Shown: positions 1-17,545, counted from the first letter of the stretch. The stretch: 64,000 nucleotides of DNA from Balanoglossus misakiensis (GCA_040954595.2 CM082586.2:744001-808000), one strand, 5' to 3'. The notes: generated from the sequence alone by a model not told the origin. Translations and numbers: made by a program.

Positions 1-445
1 GCATATTTCTCAGACTCTTGATTGATAAGAAGTACGCTCTTCCCTACAGAGTTATAGATGCTGTGGTGCATCATTTCTTGAGGTAAGCATTCCAGATCAT
101 GTCGATTTTACTGCCAGGCAAGTTCAACTTGGACTGTACCATTCTCTGGTGGCAAAGATTACGGTTATGACTGTACAGTTCATGATTTGAAAACCAACAA
201 AAAACTTTTGCTTTTTTGTTTTTCAAAGGTTTCTACATGACAAGAGAAGCCTACCAGTGCTGTGGCATCAAAGTTTGTTGACCTTTGTTCAGCGTTACAA
301 AGAAGACATCTCCACAGAGCAGAAAGAGGCTTTGATGGATTTACTGAGAAACCAGACGCATGAGCAGATCACACCAGATATCAGACGCGAATTATTGCAT
401 TCAAAATGTCGAGATGCTGAAACTGATCAGCCGATGGGGATGTAG
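1..445 (+). CDS. BYSL: Bystin, 3' end (last two exons)
   Basis: Bystin is a nucleolar 40S ribosome biogenesis factor (Enp1 family). Two exons are visible: 1-82, cut by the window edge, and 229-445, joined through GTAAGC at 83 and an AAAG acceptor ending at 228. Together they encode the conserved family tail, including [11 protein letters not shown]-like and [17 protein letters not shown] segments and [11 protein letters not shown] near the stop. The upstream exons lie outside the window. The stop is TAG at 443-445. A polyadenylation signal AATAAA follows at 475-480, so the transcript ends within about 50 bases, close upstream of the MSH6 promoter. Identification rests on recalled similarity to vertebrate bystin and is strong. 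Confidence 0.93.
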
Positions 446-474
446 TGGGGCAGAAATGAATGTCAAACTGTGGA

Positions 475-480
475 AATAAA
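475..480 (+). terminator. Bystin polyadenylation signal
   Basis: A canonical AATAAA hexamer lies 30 bases after the bystin stop codon. The stretch after it (about 500-740) holds no gene that I can support. Confidence 0.75.
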
Positions 481-739
481 GGCACAAAGAAAAATTGAAA
501 TTTTGTTTTATGAGTCTGTGTTTAGAGTGCGTGTCTGAGAGAAGTCATGGTTCTAGTCTTGAATTTTATTTTTATCTTGCAAGTTGTGCAAAACATATGG
601 GAGCATGGATATGCATCAAAGCTTGATCGAATACAGAAAGGTTAAGGCGTTTATATGTGTATGTGAGTGCGCATTGCAAGCCAAAGTACATTTGCAACCA
701 ACATTCAGCTTTGAAATCGACAAGGGAGTTCCCGGAGGA

Positions 740-870
740 TTCATCAGATGACGTCATCGATTTAAAACGTTGACGTGGGAACCCTACGCATGCGCCATAA
801 TCCTTTACAAAACTTTCCCGCGAAGTGATCAGCTGTTTGTGAGGTGGTAACGTACACACCCCATCAAATC
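740..870 (+). promoter_or_regulatory. MSH6 proximal promoter with CRE, NRF-1-like and E2F motifs
   Basis: The 130 bases before the MSH6 start carry a full CRE palindrome TGACGTCA (749-756), an NRF-1-like TACGCATGCGCC (785-796) and an E2F-type TTTCCCGCGAA (814-824). No TATA box is seen. This mix is typical of TATA-less housekeeping and S-phase genes; MSH6 is E2F-linked in mammals. Function is inferred from motifs only. Confidence 0.6.
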
Positions 871-3800
871 ATGTCGAAACAAAACACTCTCTTTTCGTAT
901 TTCACAAAATCTCCAGCGGTGACATCGAAGAAAAGACCTGCAGATGTGTCAAGCACAAAATCGAAGAACTCGTCGCCCGGAGAGACAGCGAAACAACAGG
1001 AATCTCTTTCAAAACAAAATGGCGAGTCAGGTCAGCTGTGTTTACCTTTAAAGATTGAAGTCAAAAGCGATCTGCAAAGAAATTCATACACGTGCATGTG
1101 TTGACATCGAGTATGTGACTTTGCACGTCCTCTTACATGAACACACATGTAATGTACGCAAGTTCACTGAACAATTTAGCCGTGCGTTGTCAGTGTCAGT
1201 TTCACACGTGCGCACACGCCCCCTTCTCATAGAGGCACTTCCCACACTGTATGCAGCTACTGAGCTGGGCATGCACGCTTCGAGGAAAGACTTGTGTTAA
1301 CATTGGTGTTCTTGATCTGTGGGAAATGAAAGGGGTAAGTTGACGATAGTTGTTTTTTTCCCTGCAGCATGTGAACACAATGTTGGTGATGTTGTGTGGG
1401 CCAAGCTGGATCGATTTCCTTGGTGGCCAAGTCTAGTCTGCAAACACCCAACTAAGGGTACACACTATCAGGAAGGCAAAACTCTAATGGTACATGTGCA
1501 GTTCTTTGATGAGACAAAAAGCAGAGCATGGATTAAAAACAAGTAAGTCCCTCTGAACTGAATATCTCTTGGAAAGAGGAAAATTTTTGATTTGTGTTTT
1601 CATGATGAAGCCAGTTTATATCACAGTACATCATCTCATATGAATGTTAATGTAAGTTACATATGAAATTCGTTGCCAGATATGTCAAATCTTTCAATGG
1701 ATCCACAACAAAAGAAGCCCGACGTGGAGGAGCATTTTTCAGCCCAAACCCAGACATACAGAAAAGTGCTAAGTATGCAGACAAAGTTCTCGAACAAAGT
1801 CTTGAAGAAAGATTAAAGTTGGTTGTGTGTGCTCCATCAGATGAAGAAGAAGAAGAAGATGGTGATGATGAATGTGATGGAGTTGAAGATGCAGAGGATG
1901 AGGAGCAGGATGTAGAAGATGATGGTAAGCTCTTTGAGTGAAAGAAAATAATCAAAACATTGCAACATTTTCATTGAAAATAAATCATTAAAGGCACAGA
2001 CACACAAGCCCAAAGATGATAAAACTCATTATACTAAGAGTTTTTGTCAATTTCAGGAGATCATAGAAATGGTGACAAAGAGAATATTGGGATAGACAGT
2101 GACAGTGATGATGAAGTTATTGGGAGACGGAAACCACCAACAAAGCGTCCTCGTGAGGCATCTCGGAAAGCTGCTGCAAGGATTCAACACAAGCAAAAGA
2201 AAAGGAAAGTGATTCTGGAATCTGGAAGTGAAGATGATGAGGATTCTGGTGAGAGATTGATTTGTCATACTCAGTTGTTTTGTATCACCATTTGTATTTT
2301 CGATTGGTTCATCTGTTTAAGTCATAACATTCCTTCTGTATGTTTGATCAGAAGATGAATTTCGCCCAGAAAGTGATGCAGACTCTGATGAAAGTATGAG
2401 CAGTGGAATTGATGAGAATGATATAACAGAATCCTCAGAATCAGATCCTGAAACACCAAAGAAACCTGCGAAGAGAAAACGTGGAACTGCAACTCCAAGA
2501 GCAGCACCTAGTGTGAAGAAATCTCTAACTGAACTCACCACACCAAAGACAGGAATAAGCGGTGCAAGGACACCATCCAGAACTCCAAGTGTTGCCTCGG
2601 CAACCAAGGCTAAATTGGCAATGTTCCAAGCTCCAGAGGTGAGTTTATGATTGTCCTGTTACATTTTGTGTGGAAGTTTAATCTGGAGGTGATGTTGAAC
2701 AAAAATAATGAAGAGTTTTGTGTCTTATTTTTTCTCAGGTTTCTGGTTCACCTTCCCCAACAGTTGAACCTGCAGAGAAATTCCCACATCACGACTACGA
2801 ATGGCTGAAAGAAGGGAAGAGGAGGTACATGTATCTCTCATTCTGATTGGCTTTCAGGCAGCATTGCATGACATACTGACCAATCCCCTATACCGAGGCA
2901 TTGTGGAATGATCGAATTTTATTGAATTTGTGATCACCATTTCTCATTGGCTTTGAAGTGTCATTTTTAGTGAAAATATTAATGAAAGAAATTATGTATT
3001 GTTTTCATCAGAGATAAAAAGAAACGTTTGCAGACTGACCCAGACTATGACCCTGGAACATTGCATGTTCCTGAGTGTTTTCTGCATTCTTGCACTCCGG
3101 TAAGTCACTGTAATTATAGTTGCCAAGAACCTCATGGTTGCAATTTTCTGTTTTCTATCAAATTTTGACACTTGTAGCCCCCGCAAGTGACTATTCTGTT
3201 TCACTTGCAGGCTATGAGACAATGGTGGGAAATGAAATCACAGAATTTTGATGCTGTGTTGTTTTTCAAGGTAAGAAAAGTTTGAGGTTTTCTGAGGAAG
3301 GTGGAAGTATGTACCAATGCGGCATAAATCACTATTGAGAAATAATTATTTTTCTTTATTTTGTCAGATGGGAAAATTCTACGAGTTGTACCACATGGAC
3401 AGTGAAACCGCTGTGAAGGAGTTGGGGCTGATATTCATGAAGGTAAGACATGATTTGACAGATGCAAGTCATTCAACCACAGGCAACTCCCTTTGCTTAA
3501 ACCCTTCAACGCCAATGGTTCACTCCAACCCCATTGTTTCCTATGGTAAGGTTGGACCTCTATACAGGGAAAAGGGTGTGACAGGGTTGAACTCTCTTCC
3601 ACTTTTAGGGCCAGTTTGCTCATTCTGGATTTCCTGAGATAGCATTTGGTCGCTATGCCAACACACTGATAGAAAAGGGATACAGGGTTGCTAGGATAGA
3701 ACAAACAGAGACACCAGATATGATGCAAGAAAGATGCAAGAAAAGTAAGACAATTTTTTCTTGTTTTCATTGTCTTTTTGAAGTGCATGCTAGTCAGTGT

Positions 3801-4639
3801 TTCCTCCAAGGTGTTGAAAATGATCAAGTTTGAGTCATGGTAACTGTGTCATCTGGATGTAGGGAATATGAACGTACCAAATAAATGAAATGTGTTCTCT
3901 GTGATGTGTTTATGTTTTAGTGGCCAGACCAACAAAGTTTGACAAAGTTGTCAAAAGAGAATTGTGCCGAATTTCTACAAAAGGTAGGTCTTTTATCCTA
4001 TAACATCAAATGTTTCCTGTGCCTGTATGAAAAAGGCTTTTATCAGATCATTACCATTGAGAAAGTCGAAGTCATTGTTGATACTGTTATTACATTGAAA
4101 TCATGTGATGTTAATTCTCTCCAGGAACCAAAATTTACAGTTTCATTGATGGTGATGCGGGTGAACCAGACAGCAGTTATTTACTTGCTTTGACTGAGAA
4201 ACCGTGTGATGGTGTAATGGGAGGGGAGAGTTTATATGGTGTGTGCTTTGTGGATACTTCCATCGGAAAATTTCATGTGAGTAGAGTCATGATCAATATT
4301 GTCGATATTTCCTCCTAGGTTTAAAATCAGTAGTATTCCTTCAAAGAATGCCATGTGATGTTCATGTTTGTGATCTATTTTTTTTCAGCTTGGACAATTT
4401 GAAGATGATCGTCATTGTTCGAGATTCAGAACTCTCCTTGCCCATTACACTCCGACTCAAGTCTTGATAGAGAAAAATAAACTACTGCCAAAGACCCAAC
4501 AAATATTGAATCAGAATCTCGTCTCAGTCATGAAGGACTCTCTCTCCTCTGGCTCGGAATTCTGGGATAGCACCAAAACATTAAAGAACCTCGCAGAGGA
4601 AAAATATTTTGATGTAAAGAAGAAGAAAGCGAGACTGGG

Positions 4640-4672
<33 letters not shown>

Positions 4673-7600
4673 CGATGATAATGACAGCGACAACTCTGAG
4701 TATTGGCCGGATACAATTAAACAGATGCTATCGGAAAGTAAGCTAATAAAATTTTCCAGAATCTAGAATCTTTTTCCAATGCCTGGTTTGGATACATCAT
4801 CTAAGAAAATTGAATTGGGTTACTACTTTTTTCTTGCAGCGGACTCACTTGGGTTGACGGCCAAAGAAGACTGTGAGTTGGCTATCAGTGCTTTGGGAGC
4901 CATAACATGGTAGGAATTTTCTGTCTAGTGTGAGTGGGCAAGAAAGTGAATCAAATGGCTAAAAATCATGTTGACAAGCAATTTGTGAATTTTAACAAGT
5001 GACGATCTTTCACTCTGCTTTGTCAAGGTATTTGAAGAAGTGTTGTGTGGAAGAGGATCTGTTATCGATGAAAAACTTCACAATATATAAACCTGTAGAT
5101 AGTCAGAAACCAACACAGATACAAACAACGTCAGCAGATTTCACCAGAGGTCGACATCACATGGTAAGCTGTAGCTGTCACATGTTGTTATTTGATGCGG
5201 AATGGTTTCCAAGTTGTTGGGCATTATTGAAGACTATGATTCTGTGAAAGAGTTTTGAAATTCTGTCTGTTCTTTCACATTTTGGCATATTGTCTAACAC
5301 ACCCAGGTGCTAGATGGTGTAACACTATCCAACCTTGATGTAATTGATAATGGAGCTACAGGTACATCGGAAGGAACATTGTTAGAGAAACTTGACAGTT
5401 GTACAACTCCATTTGGAAAGAGATTGTTGAAACAATGGCTGTGTGCACCTCTCTGCAATCCCAAATCTATCAATGATAGGTAAGATTCAAAGTCATTTGA
5501 CTTTCATGTCATTTGATTTGAGTTCATAGTCCAATCATTCCATTGAAACAACAGGGCTGAACCAAGTTTTGTGTAATAAAGGATTCCAAATCAATTACAT
5601 GTACTTTGACTTCAGTTTTAATGCATTTAATTTTTCTGTAGGTTGAATGCTATTGAAGATTTGATGGCCGTAGCTGATGTTACTGCTGAGGCTAAAGAAA
5701 TGATGAGAAAATTACCAGATTTGGAGAGACTGCTCAGCAAGTTAGTGTGATTCAAAAAGTCATTTCATCTAGAATGATAAATACTGAATAATTTTGATAA
5801 AGTTAACTTAATATTGCAGTTGTCTACTAAAGCTTTTCTAAAATTTACTTCATCCATGATTTTTCTCTTGCTCAGAATTCACAGTCTGGGATTATCCCGG
5901 AAAAATAAAAAACATCCGGACAGCAGGGCCATATTCTTTGAAGAAGTTGCCTACAGGTCAGTGAGATGTTTGTATTTTTTGTATTTATGCTTAGAAAAAT
6001 TAATGGTATTCCATAGATACAATAAGTTTCCTTTTTTCCTTTTTCATTTCCCACCAGTAAGAGAAAGATAGAGGATTTTCTTGCAGCCCTACAAGGATTT
6101 AAAACAGCTCAGAAAATCATGAAGCTTTTCAAAGGAAAGAACTGTGATTTCAAGTAAGTAGTGTCTGTGTGTCTCAGGTCACCATAGCAACATTTCTTGT
6201 ATCCCAGATCTGTGTGCAATATTGTTGTTTCTGATCAAATGCATTTGTATATTTTGTTTCTTCTGAAGATCAAAGCTACTGAAGCAATCCACAAGTACTG
6301 CAAGTAAAGAAAATCCCAAGGGTGCTTTCCCTGACATGAAAGAACAGTTGGATTTCTTTGATGTAAGTCTCACCCAACCATATTTGTAATTGGTTGAATC
6401 GAATCTCCACTTGTAAGAAACGTGTAAGAAATAAGAAACTTGTATGACTTTTACAGAGTGCATTTGATCACAGCAAAGCCAAATCTGTGGGTGCTATCAT
6501 TCCAAGCCAAGGTGTTGATGATGATTACGACACTGCATGCAACAATATCAAATCCCTTCAGAAGAAACTTGACCAGTATCTTGACAGGCAAAAACAGAGA
6601 CTGGGTAACAGGGTAAGTCTGTCTCAATGTCAAGTTCTGTGCACTGCAACAAAATATAATCTGTTTGATGTGATTATGCATGTGTTTTAGCCAAATGACC
6701 TCTTGTAATGTACATCTGACATCATTACTAATCACATGATTTCCATTCAACCAATCAGAGTCTGTCTTTCTGGGGAACTGGTAAAAATCGATACCAGATG
6801 GAGGTTCCGGAGTCTGCTGTAAAACATGTTCCGGATGAGTATGAAGTGACATCGTCCAAGAAAGGCTGGAAGAGGTACACCACTTCCGCTATCCAGGAAA
6901 TGTTACAAGAACTGGTAGCACAAGAAGAGAAACGAGATGCTGCTCTCAAAGACATCATGAGGAGAATTTTTGCGATTTTTGACGAACAGTAAGTCATCTC
7001 GTCATCCCTCATTTTATCACACTATTCAACTGATGTCCACGGTGCTTTTGATTGTTTAGTTACTCTTCAAACAGGTGCACGAATGATCCCCAAACAGGCC
7101 CTGAACATTGTCCCTAATTTGCTACACTTATTTCAGCTACACAGCATGGGAAACAGCTGTCCAGTGTCTGTCAGTGTTGGATGTGTTGATGTCACTGACG
7201 CATTACAGCCAATCAGGTGAATGTGAAATGTGTCGTCCTGAAGTAATAGCGCCTTCTGGAGACATAAAGGTAGGCAGGTAGTCTTTGTTTGAATGTAATG
7301 AGATTATGTTTGCCTGTCCGTATAACTTGTCAAATAACTTCTGTCTTCCTTTCCTTTTCAGCCCTTTATCTCCATCTGTAATGCAAGGCATCCATGCATC
7401 GTCAGAACCTACAGTGGAGGTGACTTCATTCCAAACGATACCTATATCGGCTGTAGAAATGTTAGTATCACATTTTCAAAATTTGTCGAAGAAATTCTCA
7501 ATTATTTTCAAATCTGCTTTTACCTTTTTTATCTACAACACAAATGTAAAATTTCTATTTCTTCACCAGGAAGGGGATGAAGACAGCAGCAGTGATGACA

Positions 7601-8796
7601 CAAGCACTTGTGTCCTGGTTACAGGTCCAAATATGGGCGGCAAGTCTACTCTTATGCGTCAGGTTGGCTTAGTGGTGATCTTAGCTCAGTTGGGTTGTTA
7701 TGTTCCTGCAGAGTCTTGTAAGATGACTCCAGTGGATCGAGTTTTTACAAGACTTGGTGCTAGTGACAGGATTATGTCAGGTATGGTCAAAGTATCCTCA
7801 ACATGATTTTCTCATCTTATCTTGAGGGAGCCATGAATGATATTATAAACTTTTGAGTGAGTGAGATTTGATTTGATCGATATTAATTTTGTGTTTCAAG
7901 GTGAAAGTACCTTCTTTGTGGAACTGAGTGAGACATCAGCAATATTGCAACATGCCACAGCCCATTCATTGGTTCTGATGGACGAACTTGGTAAGTGTTT
8001 TATTTAATCTAAGAAATACAAATATGGTCATATGATAACCAGAGATAATAGGATACAGCATAAAGTGATATTGAACAAACAAAACAGCATGGACCATGGT
8101 TTCCATTTGGTTAAAATAAATATTGACTGGCCTATCTTGATTCCACACAGGTCGAGGAACTGCTACATTTGATGGTACCGCCATTGCTTGTGCTGTTGTC
8201 AAGGAGATCTCTGAAACCATCCAGTGTCGTACCTTATTCTCAACTCATTACCATTCATTGGTTGAGGAGTTTTCCCATGATACAAACATACGATTAGGGC
8301 ACATGGTAAGGCATTCACTATGGCTGTGTTATCTGGTCCAAGATAGGAAATGTGTTCCAAATTTGTCATCTTATTACGTTACAAATACATAATTCTTTTT
8401 TTTCATTTTCAGGCATGTATGGTCGAGAATGAAAATGATGAAGATCCTAGTCAAGAGACTATCACATTCCTGTATAAGTTTGTGAAAGGAGCTTGTCCAA
8501 AGAGTTATGGATTCAATGCTGCAAGATTGGCAGGTTTACCGGAAGAGGTAATTAACAAGATGAGAAGGCCAGGGGAATAAATCCTCCATTTCTATAGTTT
8601 GTCTTAGAACAATTTTTTTATCACAATTCTGTATTAATCTGTTCTCTTCTTCTAGGTTATCTGCAAAGGTCAAGCAAAATCTCGGGAATTTGAAGCATCT
8701 CTGGACAGACTAAAAGTCTTCAAGCGCCTCTCAACATTGGACAAGACCATTGATAAGAATAACTTACAGTCACTGATTGGTCAGATCGCTGTTTGA
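871..8796 (+). CDS. MSH6: DNA mismatch repair protein MSH6 (29 exons, 1388 aa)
   Basis: This is the MutS-homologue subunit of MutS-alpha (MSH2-MSH6), which recognises mispairs and small loops in the nucleus. Exons: 871-1030, 1368-1542, 1680-1924, 2057-2248, 2352-2638, 2739-2824, 3012-3099, 3211-3270, 3368-3442, 3609-3744, 3921-3983, 4125-4276, 4389-4737, 4840-4909, 5028-5163, 5307-5479, 5642-5740, 5876-5956, 6058-6153, 6269-6362, 6457-6612, 6759-6988, 7137-7269, 7362-7460, 7570-7780, 7901-7990, 8151-8305, 8413-8547, 8656-8796. They total 4167 nt with no frame break. Visible features in order: N-terminal PCNA-binding PIP box [12 protein letters not shown] domain (exon 2), acidic and basic linker, mismatch-binding motif [10 protein letters not shown] (exons 8-9), lever and clamp, Walker [10 protein letters not shown] (exon 25), [14 protein letters not shown] (exons 26-27) and STHYHSL. 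Human MSH6 has 1360 residues. A 13-Asp tract in exon 13 is unusual. The ATG at 871 is chosen because the PIP box follows it directly. Confidence 0.97.
3497..3592. mobile_element. Short MITE-like repeat, copy 1 (MSH6 intron 9)
   Basis: This segment of about 96 bp has imperfect inverted ends, reading like TTAAACCCTTCAACGCC on the left and the complement of GGGTGTGACAGGGTTGAA on the right. It shares the core AAGGTTGGACCTCTATA with the copy at 14621-14722. It has no coding capacity. A non-autonomous DNA transposon (MITE) is the likeliest explanation. Confidence 0.5.
4641..4679 (+). repeat. GAT trinucleotide repeat encoding 13 Asp in MSH6
   Basis: Ten GAT codons followed by GAC-GAT-GAT encode 13 consecutive aspartates inside MSH6 exon 13, at about residues 658-670. 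The tract continues into a Ser/Asn/Asp-rich stretch ahead of the lever domain. Confidence 0.95.
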
Positions 8797-8863
8797 TGTC
8801 AACTGTTGATTGGTTTATAAGCAGTTCTGTGATTTCTTTGCAACTTTTTTTTGACATACACAG

Positions 8864-8966
8864 AATAAAACTGGAAAAAAAGGAATATGTACATTCCTAA
8901 AGAGCATGATAGTGACAACTTTATTTTAGTATGTGATGTGTCAAGTATATTTCTATGCAAAATAAA
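8864..8966 (+). terminator. MSH6 polyadenylation signals
   Basis: AATAAA occurs at 8864-8869 and again at 8961-8966, 68 and 165 bases past the MSH6 stop. Either could end the transcript. The remainder up to the WDR48 promoter (about 8980-9110) shows nothing further. Confidence 0.65.
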
Positions 8967-9141
8967 TCATGGAAGTTTGATGATTACTATGGTGTTATTG
9001 TGACTCTTGTTTTAAATGCCCAAATTAAAAGAGTGGGCGAAAACTACACGGATAAATTTGCATATGTGGCCTAAAATGTCTGTTGCAAGTTGAACGGAAG
9101 CTAAAGTGGGTCATAGGTCACGAGAAGAACCCCGCTTTCTC

Positions 9142-9169
9142 TGACGTCATAAGTATATGCGCTTTCAAG

Positions 9170-9176
<7 letters not shown>
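9142..9176 (+). promoter_or_regulatory. WDR48 promoter motifs: CRE and YY1 at the start codon
   Basis: A full CRE TGACGTCA lies at 9142-9149. AAGATGGCGG at 9167-9176 is a YY1-type element that contains the WDR48 start codon itself, a placement well known in housekeeping genes. Both are motif-based calls. Confidence 0.55.
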
Positions 9177-13954
<4,778 letters not shown>

Positions 13955-15008
13955 CTTTATTTGACTGCAAAGAAGGGAAGACTTGTGACTTCAAGGGAAG
14001 ATGATGTTAGCTGGATTGCTGTTTTCTGTTCTGGAACAAGGCTAACAGCTGATTGGCCACTGGAACTTTGTTGTGGACCAATCAGTCAATGAAGAAATCA
14101 GCTACATGTGTTCATGTGCTGATGCTGAGTCGTGTATCCTTTCAACAGAACTTTAATAAGAAGATATCAATGAATATAAACTGGTGGAAGGGTTCATTTG
14201 AAGGTTAAAATTTCTACCAGTTGAGAGTTATTAGACAGGATTTGGTAAACTGTACTCTACAAAATTTTCTTAAGTTTCTTTAGCCTTTTCTTCAGTTGGT
14301 GAGACAGAGAGGTGAAAGAATTGAAATGATTGAAATTGCATTTTGTAAATGACTTTACAAGCAGTTTACTATTGCTAAGGAAGTACTTGTAAATGTGAAT
14401 TCTAACACAAATGTACAGTTTTTACCGAAAAGAAAAAGTAACAAAATTACAATTTTGTACTATTTAGTATCATAATCTGTTCTTGTAACCTTTGAATAGG
14501 TCTACTCCAGAAAAAAATGACGCACACAGATGACTTCAGTGCCGTAGAAAATGTATACATGTGGTTCTGTTTGAGTTGAGAGTTTTGATGTCTTGTCTGG
14601 CCGATCATTGTGCCGATAGAGTTAACCCTTTTACCATAATGGTCCAGTCCAAATCCATTGATTTCAATGGGAAGGTTGGACCTCTATATAGGGAACTGGG
14701 GATGAAAGGGTTAAAGGTTAACTGAATACTAATCATGAGTTGATGATATATTGGTTTTTAAATTGTTACGAAAACCAATTTTGCGCACATGAATATTTCA
14801 GTGTCAGTGTTGGAATTTGTATATTTTATACCCTAAACAAGGGCACATTATCTTATGTATTTCCGTTTCAGTAGGAGTCATGTGCACTTGCATAAATTAT
14901 AAATTCATTTTTCAAATCCTGAACCTCTCAACGGTGACAAATCAAAGGGTTTTGTTTAAATTTTGTTGTAGATATTTTTGTCATTATTTACTCTTTTATT
15001 GTAATAAA
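13955..15008 (+). other. WDR48 3' UTR ending at AATAAA 15003-15008
   Basis: About 1.05 kb without coding potential follows the WDR48 stop. It ends with AATAAA at 15003-15008, followed by a TTA/ATT trinucleotide microsatellite near 15049-15076. A MITE-like repeat lies within it (14621-14722). Confidence 0.6.
14621..14722. mobile_element. Short MITE-like repeat, copy 2 (WDR48 3' UTR)
   Basis: A 102-bp element has inverted ends: left GTTAACCCTTTTACC, right the complement of GGGATGAAAGGGTTAAAGG. The core shares TTGATTTCAATGGGAAGGTT-like sequence and TTGGACCTCTATATAGGGAA with copy 1 in MSH6 intron 9. It is non-coding and most likely a non-autonomous DNA transposon. Confidence 0.55.
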
Positions 15009-15202
15009 GATTAACCATTTTTGTATGTTTAATGACAAAAGTCAACATATTATTATTATCATTATTATTATTATTCAGATGTGATTGTTACCATGTATAA
15101 TTGTATAATGGAAAACACATTAAATATTGTCAATACTATTGTACCCTTCTGACTTAATAGGTTGTTTTTTCCTGAGATGATTAGCTAGATTGATTGGTAA
15201 AT

Positions 15203-15208
15203 TTTATT
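15203..15208 (-). terminator. Polyadenylation signal of the Rab20-like gene
   Basis: TTTATT on the + strand (AATAAA on -) lies about 190 bases past the Rab stop. The WDR48 and Rab transcripts therefore end tail to tail about 200 bases apart. Confidence 0.6.
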
Positions 15209-15396
15209 TTGTCAAGAAACATATAAGTAAAACAGAGACAATGGTAAAAGTACTGTACATTGAATATCATAAGATTAATTGAGACTGTCATGGGCAGTAT
15301 CTTGTTCAACATAGCTGCGAAATTCTCAAAAGAATCATTTTGATTTTTAAAATGGTTACATTTTTGTATAAAAATCAACACATGTAGTTCACAACA

Positions 15397-16776
15397 TCAG
15401 CAACATCCGCCTCTCTTTCCATGTGAAGGCAATCGTTCAGTGTCTTTGTAACTTTCCCCGGAAGCCTTTGTGTTGGTGGTGGGAGTGAGGTCAACAACTC
15501 CTTTTGGAGTTTTTCTGCCTGCATTTGGGTCAATTGGGTTTCCTTCCTGGTCAAGTGGTAGGATTGTCTTAAAGATGTACGTGAAAACATTGTCTACATT
15601 TTCCCCTGTCACAGAACTGGTCTCGTAGAACGGAATGCGCAGGTCAGTCTTCTTACCATCTTGGAAACGGGATGGATTTGCATCAAAAGCAAACTTTTCT
15701 CCTTCTTCATTTGTGACCTCTCGTTTATTTGGGGTCACAAGATCTAATTTTGTTCCCACGGCAATGACAAGACAGTCTTCTTCCGCACCTTGTAACAGTG
15801 GAAGATGTCTTGCATACAAACTGTCAAACGACTCCCGTTCTGAAATATCATATGCCATAATGGCCGCACGTGCATTGCGACAATAAAATGAACTCAACCC
15901 AGAAAACTTTTCTTCTCCAGCAGTATCCTGCGGTAAGAAATGGAAAATTGACAATTAATTTCAAAGCAAAATGATTATTCTCATAAACAGCAAAACAGTT
16001 ACAAAAAGTTGTTTCACAAAAAAAACTTGACTGCAGACTTTTATAACCGACATTGTTCTTTATTTACACCTACCCATATCGCAATGTTATACGGTCCCCA
16101 TTGTTTCAAGAAAAATGCAGCACCAATAGTTTGCTGGAGAGAAAAAAAAAACAAGTAACCATTAGTTTTTAAAAGTGAATTAAAAAATAATATTCATTGG
16201 TTCTGACCTCAAAAAGGAAATGAGTTGAAGCAGTGTGATATATGTACATTATTAGTATCATCCTCATTCGCATTCCCTTGGAATTCATTCAATACTTACA
16301 CTTAAAGTTTCTTCAAATTTACCAGACAGATATCGTTGTATAAGTGTTGATTTACCGACGCTGGAATCACCAATGATCACAACTTTGAGGTCACTGCAAT
16401 GTCAATGATATGAACATAAAGTATTTTCACACGGCACTGATAACAATCAGAAGTACGCCCCCTAGGTGCAGACCCGTGTGCGAAGAGGGAAAAAGTCTAT
16501 GGAATCTGACCAATTTTTGTGTGCCCCTGTCACTAAGATAACATGATCTTCCCGGACCAAGGCTGTTACAGGTATGTACAAGTGAGTCTTATCTGTCTGG
16601 ATGATATCCATGTATCTGCTATTTCTACGTCTACATATTAGACAACGCCTAACGATCGCGATGCGGAAATGGAAAAGTTTGTTGACATGATAATCAGCTG
16701 GTCGATTGTCGTCCATTGTAAACAAATGTTTAAACCTCACTTACGCTTTTTTCTTTTTCGATGCCGCTGAAGCCAT
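15397..16776 (-). CDS. RAB20: Rab20-like small GTPase (4 exons, 238 aa)
   Basis: A Ras-superfamily GTPase of the Rab type, probably acting in endocytic or phagosomal membrane traffic. Exons on the minus strand: 16776-16745, 16393-16300, 16133-16074, 15927-15397; they total 717 nt with consistent phases (2, 0, 0). Motifs seen: P-loop GDSSVGKS, effector region QTIGAAFFLKQWGPYNIAIW, G3 DTAGEEKFSGL, G4 TKLD in place of NKxD, G5 ETSS, and a C-terminal GGCC for double geranylgeranylation. The effector and switch block resembles vertebrate Rab20 most closely, notably FxLKQW...YNIxIWDTAG and the MYCR/FYCR stretch. The first exon encodes a lysine-rich leader MASAASKKKKA. The Rab class is secure; the Rab20 assignment is from recalled similarity and a divergent invertebrate Rab remains possible. 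Confidence 0.82.
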
Positions 16777-17500
16777 GGCGGTGGTCAAAATCTCTGAGAG
16801 TTTTACAGTAACGTCATATTTCAACACTGTCCGTATCACTTCTGATCGACTTCACGATGATTCACAGTCAGACCTACCTGGAGTGGTACAAACAATCACT
16901 TCCGTGATTTCTGCATATCGTCGTTGATGGCGTAGTTTGACTGACCTATGAGTTCGACAGGTCATATAAATCTGCATATTGCAAGCCTTGCACCTGTTGT
17001 TTGTCAGTAATTGCGCCAATCAGCTTCCACATTGCGAAAGTGGATGTCGACGCCCTTGTATAAACCATAAATGGCTGATGATTAGGGTCTGTGGTCGCCA
17101 TGTCTCTCTCAGTCTCACAATTTCTGCTTCTGGTCGGAGTCACCATTCAAGTTACCTGGTCTCCAAGTCACTATTTCTGTTATCGTGTGTACATTATCTG
17201 TTGTTGGACTTGTTCTGGCAGGCATCAGTCAACGTTAGCGGCGGATATTTCATGTAGCTGGGCCTACATGCTCCACGTGTGTGCAAGGACGGCTGCATCC
17301 CAACCAGGCAGCCAGTCTGGCAGACAGATGGGTGTTTTTGATTTCCAGTTACCAGCAAGTAGACTTGTAGTCAGCGTCCGAGTTACCGGTCACAAGGCAA
17401 TCACCGTGTCACCAAATAACAGGTATGCATACTTGTTTTGTATTAATTCTGGGGACTGTTACGCTGTTTCTGTTGTGAGTTTACATTGTGTGTGTATGTT
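16777..17500. other. Intergenic stretch, no supported gene
   Basis: This is the upstream region of the Rab20-like gene. It has several short open frames without family resemblance or credible splice architecture. A short GA microsatellite follows at about 17501-17517. Confidence 0.5.
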
Positions 17501-17545
17501 ATGAGAGAGAGAGAGAAGGGCCGAATAGTTTATTATTTTATGAGA

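Noticed and set aside
572-859. Minus-strand frame of 95 codons over the MSH6 promoter
   Set aside because: No family resemblance, and it overlaps promoter motifs of MSH6.
8350-8580. MSH6 exon 28 read through to a stop as an alternative C terminus
   Set aside because: The normal donor at 8548 and the conserved exon 29 give the full family C terminus; the extension has no support.
17091-17504. Plus-strand frame of 137 codons with hydrophobic start
   Set aside because: Composition looks random after the first residues, no splice or family support, and it overlaps other equally long frames.
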